Assembly: GCA_963677625.2 (NCBI GenBank)
Contig: CAXXSW010000007.1
Coordinates: 434,001-498,000, forward strand
Origin: UBA1351 sp963677625
GTDB lineage: Bacteria > Bacillota > Clostridia > Lachnospirales > Vallitaleaceae
Direction: 5' to 3'
Length of the DNA: 64,000 nt
Both the position numbers and the translations under genes were made by a program. Positions within the stretch are counted from its first letter, which is position 1; each line of letters starts with the position of its first letter. This document shows, piece by piece, positions 9,079-18,300 of this stretch. The notes beneath the pieces are model-generated. The model searched no databases and had not been told where the DNA came from. It saw only the letters and a program-made list of their open reading frames with translations.

Positions 9079-10752
9079 TTATTTCGGTTTATATTCACAT
9101 GCAGTCGGCTCAACTGCACCAGTATAAGTATAAGCAAGTTTAGTCATGTTTGCATCCTTAGATACAATATCCATAACCATTGGTTGTACCATACCATAGG
9201 CGTACATGTTTTCCTTCAAGTAGTCATGTACTTTATTGATATTTTCAGCTGTCCATCCATCAATTGTCCATGTATCATAAAGTAATTGATCCATAACCGG
9301 ATCTCGACGACTTGTAGCATCTCCGGTCTTGTAAGCTGCCGAATCGAATCGAATAGACCACAGTTCCGCAAGTATGTTACCAGCTACATGGTTAAGAACC
9401 ATATCATATTGAGTTCCATCCAATCGACTTGCAGTATAAAGAGCTCGATCGACAATATTCAATTTTACCTTAACTCCAATTTGCGAAAGATAAGCTTGAA
9501 TCATCTGAGCTATTCTTTGAAATGTTGAACTTGATGTCGTTAGAATAATTAATTCTTCACCATTATAGTTTGATTGAGCCAATAATTCCTTAGCTTTCTC
9601 TATATCATATGTGTAGTAGTCTTCATCATGCCATTTATCTTGATAACCATCTAGGATATCAGATGCAACGTCATTCATAGTAGTACCATAACCTGCTAAA
9701 GCACCGTCTACCATACCTTGTTCATCGATAGCGTAACAGATTGCTTGCCTAAGATTTTTGTCGTTGGCAAGGACACTGTTATCCGCACCTGAGAAAAACA
9801 TTTGATATCCATAAACCATAGGGCTAAGTTGAATTGTATAATCAGGATTATCTTCAAACTGTTTACCGGTATTGGGATCAATTGTCAAAGCAATATCAAT
9901 ATCTCCTGTTTCTAAGGCAATTCCTAACTGTGATGCTTCTTGAATGATGTAGTAGTTTATTTTATCAACATTTGCAACCATTCTCTTTGGAATAAGAGTC
10001 TCATCTGTTTGCCAGTAATCACTTCTTTTTTCGAAGGAGAGTACAGAATCAGTCACAAAATTTGTCATCACATATTGAGATGTAGTCACAATATTTGTTG
10101 CAAAAGCGTCAGGACTTTCTTCAAATGCTTTTTTAGATACCACAAAAGTATCTCTTAATACAAGTTCAAATGCACCGATAATATTACTTTTCATTTTAAT
10201 TCTAAAAGTATAGTCACCAGTTTGCTCAATTGATTCGATTTTTTTAAAGGAAGGTTTTTGTGCGGCAGTAATTGATTCTTCAATCATCCATACAACATCA
10301 GCAGCTGTAATATGATTTCCTGCTGAATCCTTCACATAATCATAGATTTCCACATCAAATGTATAACCACCATCCGTAGTTTCCCATTCTTTTGCCACTA
10401 ATGGCTTTGTCACCATTGATTCATCAAAACATGCTAAGGTTTCATAAGCAATTATTGCAAACGGAGCATTATTACCGATATTAGATCTGAACGGCGTCAT
10501 AGTGGTCCATGTTGCATTCGTTCCAGCATTAATCTCAATATATCCACTTGAACTGTTCCCACTAGCATCACTATCAGTACTTTCCTCTCCATTACTTGCT
10601 GATTCACTATCTGAATTTGTTCCTTCCTTGGAATTACTGTCTGTGTTTACTGTTGACTCATCTTGACTTTTTTTACTGTCACTACAAGCTGATAAGGTCA
10701 TTACTAGCATGATCCCAACTAACATAAGCGACACTATTTTTTTAAATTTCAT
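9079..10752 (-). CDS. Peptide ABC transporter substrate-binding lipoprotein (OppA/DppA family, SBP_bac_5)
   Basis: 557 aa. It has a lipoprotein signal with lipobox LSAC (Cys about 23), then a low-complexity Ser/Asp/Glu/Asn spacer (about 24-70) that would tether the domain above the membrane. The SBP_bac_5 core has KPLVAKEWETTDGGYTFDVE near its start and the hallmark DKNLRQAICYAIDEQGMVDG in the middle. It is the first full gene of the peptide-uptake operon and has a GAGGAGG ribosome site. It should bind peptides outside the membrane. The leader region in front of it is unusual (see the separate entries). Confidence 0.94.
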   Translation of the reverse strand: MKFKKIVSLMLVGIMLVMTLSACSDSKKSQDESTVNTDSNSKEGTNSDSESASNGEESTDSDASGNSSSGYIEINAGTNATWTTMTPFRSNIGNNAPFAIIAYETLACFDESMVTKPLVAKEWETTDGGYTFDVEIYDYVKDSAGNHITAADVVWMIEESITAAQKPSFKKIESIEQTGDYTFRIKMKSNIIGAFELVLRDTFVVSKKAFEESPDAFATNIVTTSQYVMTNFVTDSVLSFEKRSDYWQTDETLIPKRMVANVDKINYYIIQEASQLGIALETGDIDIALTIDPNTGKQFEDNPDYTIQLSPMVYGYQMFFSGADNSVLANDKNLRQAICYAIDEQGMVDGALAGYGTTMNDVASDILDGYQDKWHDEDYYTYDIEKAKELLAQSNYNGEELIILTTSSSTFQRIAQMIQAYLSQIGVKVKLNIVDRALYTASRLDGTQYDMVLNHVAGNILAELWSIRFDSAAYKTGDATSRRDPVMDQLLYDTWTIDGWTAENINKVHDYLKENMYAYGMVQPMVMDIVSKDANMTKLAYTYTGAVEPTACEYKPK

Positions 10753-10771
10753 CTTATCCTCCTCTTTTCAT

Positions 10772-10822
10772 TCATAATAAAATGTGTAAACCCCTACCCG
10801 AGAGCCTATTGGAAAACACCAT
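10772..10822 (-). CDS. Putative 16-residue leader peptide upstream of the peptide-binding protein
   Basis: ATG at 10822 preceded by a consensus AAGGAGG with 5-nt spacing; it reads MVFSNRLSGRGLHILL and stops 19 bp before the next gene's start. The ribosome site is as good as that of the main gene. It also lies inside an inverted repeat (10801-10859). It could be a leader peptide controlling the operon, or a small exported or signalling peptide next to its own importer. It has no clear signal sequence. Seen in sequence; function is inference. Confidence 0.35.
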   Translation of the reverse strand: MVFSNRLSGRGLHILL

Positions 10823-10859
10823 CTTCCTCCTTCCAGTTTGATTTTAAACTTTAGGCTCT
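10801..10859 (-). promoter_or_regulatory. Structured mRNA leader upstream of peptide-uptake operon
   Basis: agagccta (10801-10808) and taggctct (10852-10859) are perfect inverted repeats. Between them lie two smaller arms, GTTT/AAAC and TGGAA/TTCCA, so the RNA could fold as a three-way junction that would bury the ribosome site of the small leader frame. No known riboswitch class was recognised. Confidence 0.35.
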
Positions 10860-11014
10860 TCAAAAGTATGATACTATAATAATATTGGTTTTCTGATCTA
10901 TATGCTTTCGATAATCAGATTTCTTATGTTGTTTTTAATACATCTGTATCCCAAACCTAATATCCTTATTTTATAGAAGTTAAGCATATTTATGTGTGAT
11001 GGCAAAGAAAATGC

Positions 11015-11020
11015 TATAAT
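11015..11020 (+). promoter_or_regulatory. Extended -10 promoter for the sigma factor/ABC operon
   Basis: TATAAT preceded by TGC (an extended -10 TGnTATAAT), 74 bp upstream of the sigma-factor start. No clear -35 was seen. Confidence 0.45.
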
Positions 11021-11093
11021 GATTTGAAAAAGTGAATTTTGTCCGCACATTTTTACCCTCCCATTCGTTAAACAATATGAAAGGAGTTTTTTT

Positions 11094-11561
11094 ATGTCTT
11101 TAGAATTAGACGAAGAATATGAAAAGATTTATGCGTTTTGCTATTTTAAAGTCAAGAATATTCAAGTAGCAGAAGATATAACCCAAGAAACATTCTTAAA
11201 ATACTTTGAAACAACCCAGTATCTTGAAAAAGGTAAAAAGCTCGCCTTTCTTTATACCATAGCGCGAAATTCTTGTACCGACTACTTTAGAAAAAATCAT
11301 TATACTGAAAGCCTTGATGACATATCAGAACTTATAGATCAAAAATCAGCAGATAGCTTAACTGTCATTGCTGTACGAGAGGCTATATCAAAACTTAAGG
11401 AAGATGAACAAGAAATCGTGCTACTAAGGTATACAAATGAACTAGGCATGGGTGAAATTGCGGCATATTTAGGTATCTCAAGATTTGCACTTTATCGAAA
11501 GCTGACTCTTATCACAAAAAAGCTAAAAGAAGATTTACGAAAGGAAGATTTTTATGGATAA
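11094..11561 (+). CDS. RNA polymerase sigma factor, ECF-like sigma-70 family
   Basis: 155 aa, AAAGGAG upstream. Region 2 (about 10-75) shows VAEDITQETFLKYF and FLYTIARNSCTDYFRK. Region 4 (about 97-150) shows LKEDEQEIVLLRYTNELGMGEIAAYLGISRFALYRKL in part, the HTH that reads the -35 element. There is no region 1.1 or 3, as in group IV factors. It overlaps the next membrane gene by 8 bp, so the downstream membrane protein or the ABC transporter may control it (inference). The operon is probably autoregulated and induced by an envelope or antimicrobial signal. Confidence 0.88.
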   Translation: MSLELDEEYEKIYAFCYFKVKNIQVAEDITQETFLKYFETTQYLEKGKKLAFLYTIARNSCTDYFRKNHYTESLDDISELIDQKSADSLTVIAVREAISKLKEDEQEIVLLRYTNELGMGEIAAYLGISRFALYRKLTLITKKLKEDLRKEDFYG

Positions 11562-12270
11562 TAAATTAAAGCAGGCAATCCGACAAGGTTTAACTCCACC
11601 TCCACCCCTACATAAATCGGAATTTATTCACCGTATGACATATCCAAAAACAAGATTTCAAGACGTCCTCTTCTCACAAATCAGATTTGTTCGAAAAAGG
11701 GTATGGTTTTTTTATATCCTCTCTACTTGTTTTGCCTATCTTTATACAAGCCTTACCACTATACCGGAAAATATAGTAGGTGTGATTTCAGCAATTTTAC
11801 CACTGTTTTCTCTTTGTATAGTTACAGAGCTACATAAAAGTATTGCTTTTAATATGGAAGAAACTGAACTTGCCTGTAAATACAATTTACAAAAGATTAC
11901 ACTTATGAAACTTTCCATACTCGGAACATTTAGCTTTGTCATGCTTATGTTACTTGTAGCAATTGCAAGCAAAAATAATTTTGGAATCTTTAGAAATTCA
12001 ATCTATATCAGTGTTCCCTACTTATTGTCCACCTACATCAGTCTTGGGACCATATCAAAAATTCGCTCTAAAGAAACCATTTATATCTGCACTCTAGCTT
12101 GTAGTGGTGTAAGCGCACTTATCTTAATATCAAATAATCTTTATGCTTTTATTTACAGCACTTCTTTCTTGACTTTATGGTTAGGACTATTTGTAATCTT
12201 AATAACATTAACCATCTTTAGTTTGACTCGATTCGTAAAATCACAGGAGGAATTACAATGGAACTTGTAA
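11554..12270 (+). CDS. Multi-pass membrane protein, possible anti-sigma factor or transporter subunit
   Basis: 238 aa. A cytoplasmic N-terminus of about 45 residues (KQAIRQGLTPPPPLHKSEFI) is followed by six hydrophobic helices. It is translationally coupled to the sigma gene (8-bp overlap) and to the ABC ATPase (13-bp overlap). The position directly after an ECF sigma gene and the soluble N-terminal tail suit a membrane-bound anti-sigma protein, but no zinc-binding anti-sigma motif is present. It may instead be part of the ABC complex. Family not recognised. Confidence 0.6.
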   Translation: MDNKLKQAIRQGLTPPPPLHKSEFIHRMTYPKTRFQDVLFSQIRFVRKRVWFFYILSTCFAYLYTSLTTIPENIVGVISAILPLFSLCIVTELHKSIAFNMEETELACKYNLQKITLMKLSILGTFSFVMLMLLVAIASKNNFGIFRNSIYISVPYLLSTYISLGTISKIRSKETIYICTLACSGVSALILISNNLYAFIYSTSFLTLWLGLFVILITLTIFSLTRFVKSQEELQWNL

Positions 12271-13127
12271 TAGACAGAATAACTAAACAGTATAAAAACA
12301 AAATTGCTGTTGATCGAGTTTCCTTACAGCTTGAACCAGGGATATATGGTCTCTTAGGGGAAAATGGAGCAGGAAAAACAACTCTCATGCGAATGATGTG
12401 TGGCATACTAAAGCCAACAAATGGGGAAATAAAATTTAACGGTATTGATGTATCCCAAGAAGGCTATCGAGATATACTTGGCTATCTGCCTCAAGATTTT
12501 GGCTATTATCCCGACTTCTCCGCACAAAACTTCATGTACTATATAGCAAGCCTAAAAGGATTGCCCAAGACCCAGGCAAAGATAAAGACAAAGGAACTGC
12601 TGGATTTAGTTTCTCTAAATGATGTTTCAAAAAAGAAAATCAAAACATTCTCAGGCGGCATGAAACAACGTTTAGGCATCGCTCAAGCCCTTCTCAACAA
12701 TCCGAAAATCTTAATACTAGATGAACCTACAGCTGGTCTTGACCCAAAAGAACGTGTACGTTTTAGAAATCTCATATCCGAGCTTGGGAAAGATAGAATC
12801 GTGTTACTCTCTACCCATATTGTTTCTGATATAGAACACATCGCAAATACTATTTTAGTCATGAAAGATGGTCAAATGATACACAAGGGAAGTTTAGAGG
12901 ACATCATCCAATCCATTGACCAAAAGGTGTTTGAGTGCTTAGTAGACAATAAAGAAGCTAAAAGGTTAACATCAGCATATACTGTTATTAATATGCGTCC
13001 AGAAGGTGAGAACACATTTTTAAGGCTTGTGTGCGACAAAGCACCTCATAATACTGCTATACATGTAGCGGCAACTTTGGAAGACTTATATCTCTACTAT
13101 TTCTCGGAGGTGAATGAAGATGAATAA
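12258..13127 (+). CDS. ABC transporter ATP-binding protein (ABC-2/CcmA type)
   Basis: 289 aa. Walker A GENGAGKTT, Q-loop LPQDFGYYPDFSA, signature FSGGMKQRLGIAQAL, Walker B ILILDEPTAGLDP and H-loop LLSTHIVSDIEHIA are all intact. A C-terminal extension of about 80 residues follows the NBD. Start at 12258 with AGGAGG just upstream, overlapping the membrane gene. It works with the permease of 13120-14331, probably exporting a peptide, lipid or antimicrobial. Confidence 0.94.
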   Translation: MELVIDRITKQYKNKIAVDRVSLQLEPGIYGLLGENGAGKTTLMRMMCGILKPTNGEIKFNGIDVSQEGYRDILGYLPQDFGYYPDFSAQNFMYYIASLKGLPKTQAKIKTKELLDLVSLNDVSKKKIKTFSGGMKQRLGIAQALLNNPKILILDEPTAGLDPKERVRFRNLISELGKDRIVLLSTHIVSDIEHIANTILVMKDGQMIHKGSLEDIIQSIDQKVFECLVDNKEAKRLTSAYTVINMRPEGENTFLRLVCDKAPHNTAIHVAATLEDLYLYYFSEVNEDE

Positions 13128-14331
13128 TTTTTGGACTTTAGTAGGCTTTGAATACAAAAAAATAATGCTTAAGAAAAGCATATGGATATGTATCATTTTG
13201 GCACTTGTCTCAACTATTTTCGCGGTTTCTGGAATTATTATCGGCAATAATCCTGCAACTGACATGAGCAACTACGATGAAATGCTTATGGATAAGGAGT
13301 ACACTCAACTTCTTTCCGGAAGAGTAATCGATGGGGACTTAATATTAGAAGCATCACATGCATATCAAAAAATTCCATCTGACGTTTATCCTTATAGCAA
13401 TAGCAAGGAATACCAAATATATGCCCGTCCTTACTCATCCATATTCACCTTCGTCGACTCGGCATTCACAAGCCCTGGTACTTCTTTTGGATACAAGGAA
13501 TTTATGACTATATCCAAGGATTTGGCAGACTCTTACTATGAAAAGCGAATAGGACAATACAAACTAAGTTTAGAAAATAATCCTGATTATTCACCACAAA
13601 ATATAGAAAGAATTATTAAGCTCGATAATAATGTAAAAAAACCCTTTATTATGGAATATACATTTGGATATGAACGTTTCTTCTCATTATCCACGACCAA
13701 TGCATTCATAATAATGTTTTTAGTAGCTTTTACACTTTCACCTATTTTCGTCAATGAATATAGTCAAAAAACAGATAGCCTGATTTTAGCATCTAAAAAC
13801 GGAAAACGCTCACAAATTCTTGCCAAAATCTTTACGGGGGTTTCATTCAGTACTTTACTAACCCTATTTCTTTCAATACTAGGATATGTCTTATGCATGC
13901 TTATCTACGGATTCGATGGTGCAAATGCACCTATGCAGCTACATATACAATTCATAACCTACAATTTTACAATGATAGAGCTTGTTATTCTTTTATGTAT
14001 AACAACTGCCTTTGGTAGCCTATTAATGACAGGAATATGCATGTTTCTATCCTCTGTAGCCAATCGATCGATTGTTGTTCTTGCTATTAGTATAACCATT
14101 ATTCTATTAGGTATGTTCAACAATGTATTTCCAAATAGCATTCGCAAAGTAAAATTTTTCTTACCCTCTTCTATGGGAACATATTTTGATGTTGTCCTAA
14201 ATCAATATTCATGGAATATTTTTGGAATAGACCTTTGGCTTTATCAAGCTGTTTGTCTTGTAGCTCTTCTAGTCGGAAGTTCATTACTCATCCTAAGCTA
14301 TCACGAGTTTAAGAATCATCAGATATCATAG
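13120..14331 (+). CDS. ABC-2 type permease
   Basis: About 403 aa. An N-terminal membrane helix (IWICIILALVSTIFAVSGII) is followed by a large extracytoplasmic loop of about 170 residues, then five or more helices. This is the layout of ABC-2 permeases next to BcrA/CcmA-type ATPases. Two in-frame ATGs (13114 and 13120) lie behind GGAGG; the second has the better spacing. Either overlaps the ATPase gene. Last gene of the operon, with no obvious terminator before the IS remnant. Confidence 0.85.
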   Translation: MNNFWTLVGFEYKKIMLKKSIWICIILALVSTIFAVSGIIIGNNPATDMSNYDEMLMDKEYTQLLSGRVIDGDLILEASHAYQKIPSDVYPYSNSKEYQIYARPYSSIFTFVDSAFTSPGTSFGYKEFMTISKDLADSYYEKRIGQYKLSLENNPDYSPQNIERIIKLDNNVKKPFIMEYTFGYERFFSLSTTNAFIIMFLVAFTLSPIFVNEYSQKTDSLILASKNGKRSQILAKIFTGVSFSTLLTLFLSILGYVLCMLIYGFDGANAPMQLHIQFITYNFTMIELVILLCITTAFGSLLMTGICMFLSSVANRSIVVLAISITIILLGMFNNVFPNSIRKVKFFLPSSMGTYFDVVLNQYSWNIFGIDLWLYQAVCLVALLVGSSLLILSYHEFKNHQIS

Positions 14332-14389
14332 GATAATGAACCCATAAATCTAGACAGACAGTTCGTTAAAAATAAGTTAAAATGTATTC

Positions 14390-15016
14390 ATGAAGAAAAG
14401 AAGAACTTTTACCTCAGAGCAGAAAACCAAAATTGTCCTCGAATTGCTTAGTGAGGAACATTCATTGAATAAAATTGCTGCCAAGTACGAAATCCAACCA
14501 ACTCAAATCACACGTTGGAAATCTGAGTTTTTAAATAATGCTTCCTTTGGTGGACAGAAATGATAAAAAACTTTCTATCACCAGACAATGTAAGCTTTTA
14601 GGGCTAAATCGCAGTACCCTTTATTACAAACCAAGACTGGTTGATCGAACGGATGAATACCAAATCAAATGGATTATCGATAAGCTCTATACAGATCATG
14701 CAAAATATCTATATCCTTATCTGCTTCGGAAGTTGCATATAAATCATTCCAATCAAGTTTGGTCTATTGATATAACATCAAAATTTCTATGGATGGTCGT
14801 GATAAAGCATTGGATAACATTCGCATTGAACGATTCTGGCGTAGCCTTAAATGAGAGAAAACATATTTGGAAGAATATGATACCCCTAAACAGTTGCGTT
14901 CCATCGTTAATGAATATATGGAATATTACAATTACAGTCGTCCACATCAATCCTTGGATGAATGTACTCCGGGTGAAATCTATAATAATTCACCGGTACA
15001 AAAGTTAGTTGCATAA
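14390..15016 (+). pseudogene. IS3-family transposase remnant (orfA and orfB, deleted and frameshifted)
   Basis: The 57-residue frame from 14390 starts MKKRRTFTSEQKTKIVLELL and continues with the HTH of IS3 OrfA (AAKYEIQPTQITRWKSEFL), then stops early. From 14538 an OrfB-like start follows (ITRQCKLLGLNRSTLYYKP). It jumps within about 50 residues to NQVWSIDIT, so most of the DDE core is missing. The C-terminus continues in another frame from about 14790 (IRIERFWRSLK, an in-frame stop, then YYNYSRPHQSLDECTPGEIY). Clearly dead. Terminal repeats were not resolved. Confidence 0.85.
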
Positions 15017-15310
15017 TGGTTAACCTCGAGAAAGGAGTATTAACTTGTTTTCAAACTCCTGTCTTGACAAAGGGGAGCACTATACACTGCCATTGGAAAT
15101 AAAACACCGGCTTTTGTATATCATCAAGCAGAGCTTCAGGTAGCATAGTAAAGGATCTACAGCAATCTCTGACTTCTTACTTACAGACTGTATCCGTCAC
15201 TTAGAAACAGGCAACTCATCAGATTCATTAAGAAACTTCGGATCTGTGTCTTGACAATTGGACCATTATAATTTTCAGAGTCCCAAAATTGCGAACTTCC
15301 CTTGACACTA
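15017..15310 (+). other. Degenerate transposon DNA
   Basis: No gene. tgtcttgacaa occurs twice (about 15060 and 15248), resembling an IS end. At about 15094-15150 a frame reads AIGNKTPAFVYHQAELQVA then stop, similar to the C-terminal tail of an IS3-like integrase-core transposase. Probably a second, older insertion next to the first. Confidence 0.4.
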
Positions 15311-18300
15311 TTAATTTGCTGTTAATGTAAGACTTCCCCAATTACTATGATCAACCCATCCAGTAAGTGGCGGTGTATCCCCAGTATTTGTATTATAATA
15401 CACCAGCGTTTGTCCAACATTTGCACTATCGTCGTGTAGTTCCCAACGATTCGTATTAGTCTGCCAAAAGATTGTAAAATTGGCACTGTAGCCAGAATGA
15501 TAGTGATTATACTTTGGTTTACCATTCATGTCACCATCTCGTGTATAAGTCGTTGCAAAATCATTACCACTCGCGTCAGATGTACCGGTGTAAGAATTCG
15601 GTACTGTAGCTGCTGTTGTCGTTGCACTTCTTGCTGTATACGCTCTCTTATTACCTACTTCATCTTTCACAATCACATTAAAATAATATAGTGTCCCTCC
15701 GGTTAAGCCTGTAATAGATTTTGTGTTGATATCTGCTGTATAACTACCGACGACTGTACCATTTGACTCTATATTGGATACAGTGTCTATGTTATTAGAA
15801 GTTGAGTAGTATACCAGATATTCTAAGTTGGCCTCAGCACTGACGGTGTCCGACGCTTTTGTCCAGTTCAATGTCACACTGGTCGAACCCACGCCTGATG
15901 TTGACAAGGTGCCGCTGTTTCCGGCTGTTGGCGCTGTAACATCTGTTGTCGTTGCACTTGTTGCTGTATACGCTCTTTTATATCCTTCTTCGTCTTTTAC
16001 AATCACATTGAAATAGTACAGTGTCCCTTCGGTTAAACCTGTAATAGATTTTGTGTTGATATCTGCTGTATAACTACCTACGACTGTACCATTTGACTCC
16101 ATATTGGATACAGTGTCTATGTTATTAGAAGTTGAGTAGTATACCAGATATTCTAGGTTGGCCTCAGCACTCACTGTATCTGACGCTTTTGTCCAGTTCA
16201 ATGTCGCACTGGTCGAACCCACTCCTGATGTTGACAAGGTGCCGCTGTTTCCGGCTGTTGGCGCTGTTGTATCTTTTGTCACTGTATCCATAACTGCTGT
16301 GCCTGTATTGCTGGATAAATCTGTAAGAGTTACGCTAAGCGTTAACGTCCCATCACTCAGATTGCTCACATCTATATCTGTTATTTCGTCTGTGGCTGTA
16401 TTTATTGTGCCATTCCCTGTAACTGCACTTGTCGTTCCGTCGGTATCATCAATACTATAAGTATAAGTTGCATCCACTTCTGCACCACTAAACGTAAAGC
16501 TCATAGCCTCTTCATTGCTTGAAATAATTTTGCTCTGGCCTATGCTTACGCTGTAACCGCTTGGCGCTGTTCCGTCTGGCCTTGCACTTGTTGCTGTATA
16601 CGCTCTCTTATTCCCTGCTTCATCTTTTACAATCACATTGAAATAGTACAGTGTCCCTTCGGTTAGACCTGTAATAGATTTTGTGTTGATATCTGCTGTA
16701 TAACTACCGACGACTGTACCATTTGACTCCATATTGGATACAGTGTCTATGTTATTAGAAGTTGAATAGTATACCAGATATTCTAGGTTGGCCTCAGCAC
16801 TCACTGTATCTGACGCTTTTGTCCAGTTCAATGTCACACTGGTCGAACCCACGCCTGATGTTGACAAGGTGCCGCTGTTTCCGGCTGTTGGCGCTGTAAC
16901 ATCTGTTGTCGTTGCACTTGTTGCTGTATACACTGTTTTATTCCCTGCTTCGTCTTTCACAATCACATTAAAATAATATAGTGTCCCTTCGGTTAAGCCT
17001 GTAACAGATTTTGTGTTGATATCTGCTGTATAACTACCAACGGTTGTACCATTTGACTCCATATTGGATACAGTGTCTATGTTATTAGAAGTTGAGTAGT
17101 ATACCAGATATTCTAAGTTGGCCTCAGCACTGACGGTATCCGACGCTTTTGTCCAGTTCAATGTCGCACTGGACGAACCCACGCCTGATGTTGACAAGGT
17201 GCCGCTGTTTCCGGCTGTTGGCGCTGACGTATCCTTCGTTACAGTATCGGTCGCATTTCCACCTTGATTCCCATAGCTGTCAGTCAGGTAAACCGTTAGC
17301 GTCAGCGTGTCGTCATCAAGGCCGCTGACATCAATACCCGTGATCTGATCTGTAGCGGTGGAAATGAAACCGCTGCCTGTGACAGCTGAAGTGCTGCTGT
17401 TAGTATCGTCTATGCTGTAGCTGTAATCAGCGCCTATTTCAGCTGAAGCAAACGTAAGGCTTACAGAACCTTCATTGGCAGCCGTTACCGCACTCTGATC
17501 TATGCTAACGCTGTAACCGCTTGGTGCTGTGGCGTTCTTAGTGACGCTATCTGTCGCAGCAGAGCCGACGTTGCCTGCTGCATCAGTTAATGTGACGCTC
17601 AGATTCAGTGTCCCATCGCCGAGGCTGCTGACATTGATGTTTGAAATCTGATCTGTCGCTGTTGCAATGGTGCCGCTTCCCGTTACAGCAGAAGTTCCAC
17701 CGTTTGTATCGTCAATGCTATAGACATATGTAGCGCCGATTTCAGCAGAAGAAAAGGTGAAGCTCAAGGCTGTTTCATTGCTGCTGCTTACTGCACTCTG
17801 GTCGATGCCGATGCTGTAACCGCTAGGCACCGTCGTGTCTTTGATGACCGTGTCAGTTTGATCTGTTTGACCTGTTATAGTTACGATTAAGGTCAGCGTA
17901 TCATCATCCAGACTGCTGACATTGATACTGGTAACTTGATCAGTTGCAGTGGCTATGATGCCACTTCCTGTTACCGCTGCCGTACTGCCATTGGTATCAT
18001 CTATGCTGTAGGTATAATCAGCGCCCACCTCGGCATAAGAGAAGGTGAAGCTAAACGCTGTCTCGTTTGATGCGTTTATGGCAGTTTGGTCTATGCTGAT
18101 GCTATAGCTTTTTGGAGTAACACTTGACGTTCCTGTTCCAGTTGAATTCGGGGTTGTGTTTTGTGTTGATCCCTCGCTGACATCTCGCGTTCCAGCTTTA
18201 ACACCTGCAGTTCCTTCGGCTGCGGTAACAAGTGTATCATCAGTTGTTACCGTAATATTATCAGCATTAGCCAGTACGGTTTTGACACCACCGCTACCGC

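Noticed and set aside
10772..11093. Known riboswitch class before the peptide operon
   Set aside because: The possible three-way fold lacks the conserved cores of purine, TPP or other common classes; kept only as an unnamed leader structure.
15828..16976. Repeated plus-strand frames (VVALVAVYALLYPSSSF-like) opposite the SLH protein
   Set aside because: They recur only because the antisense FN3 repeats recur; no starts with ribosome sites.
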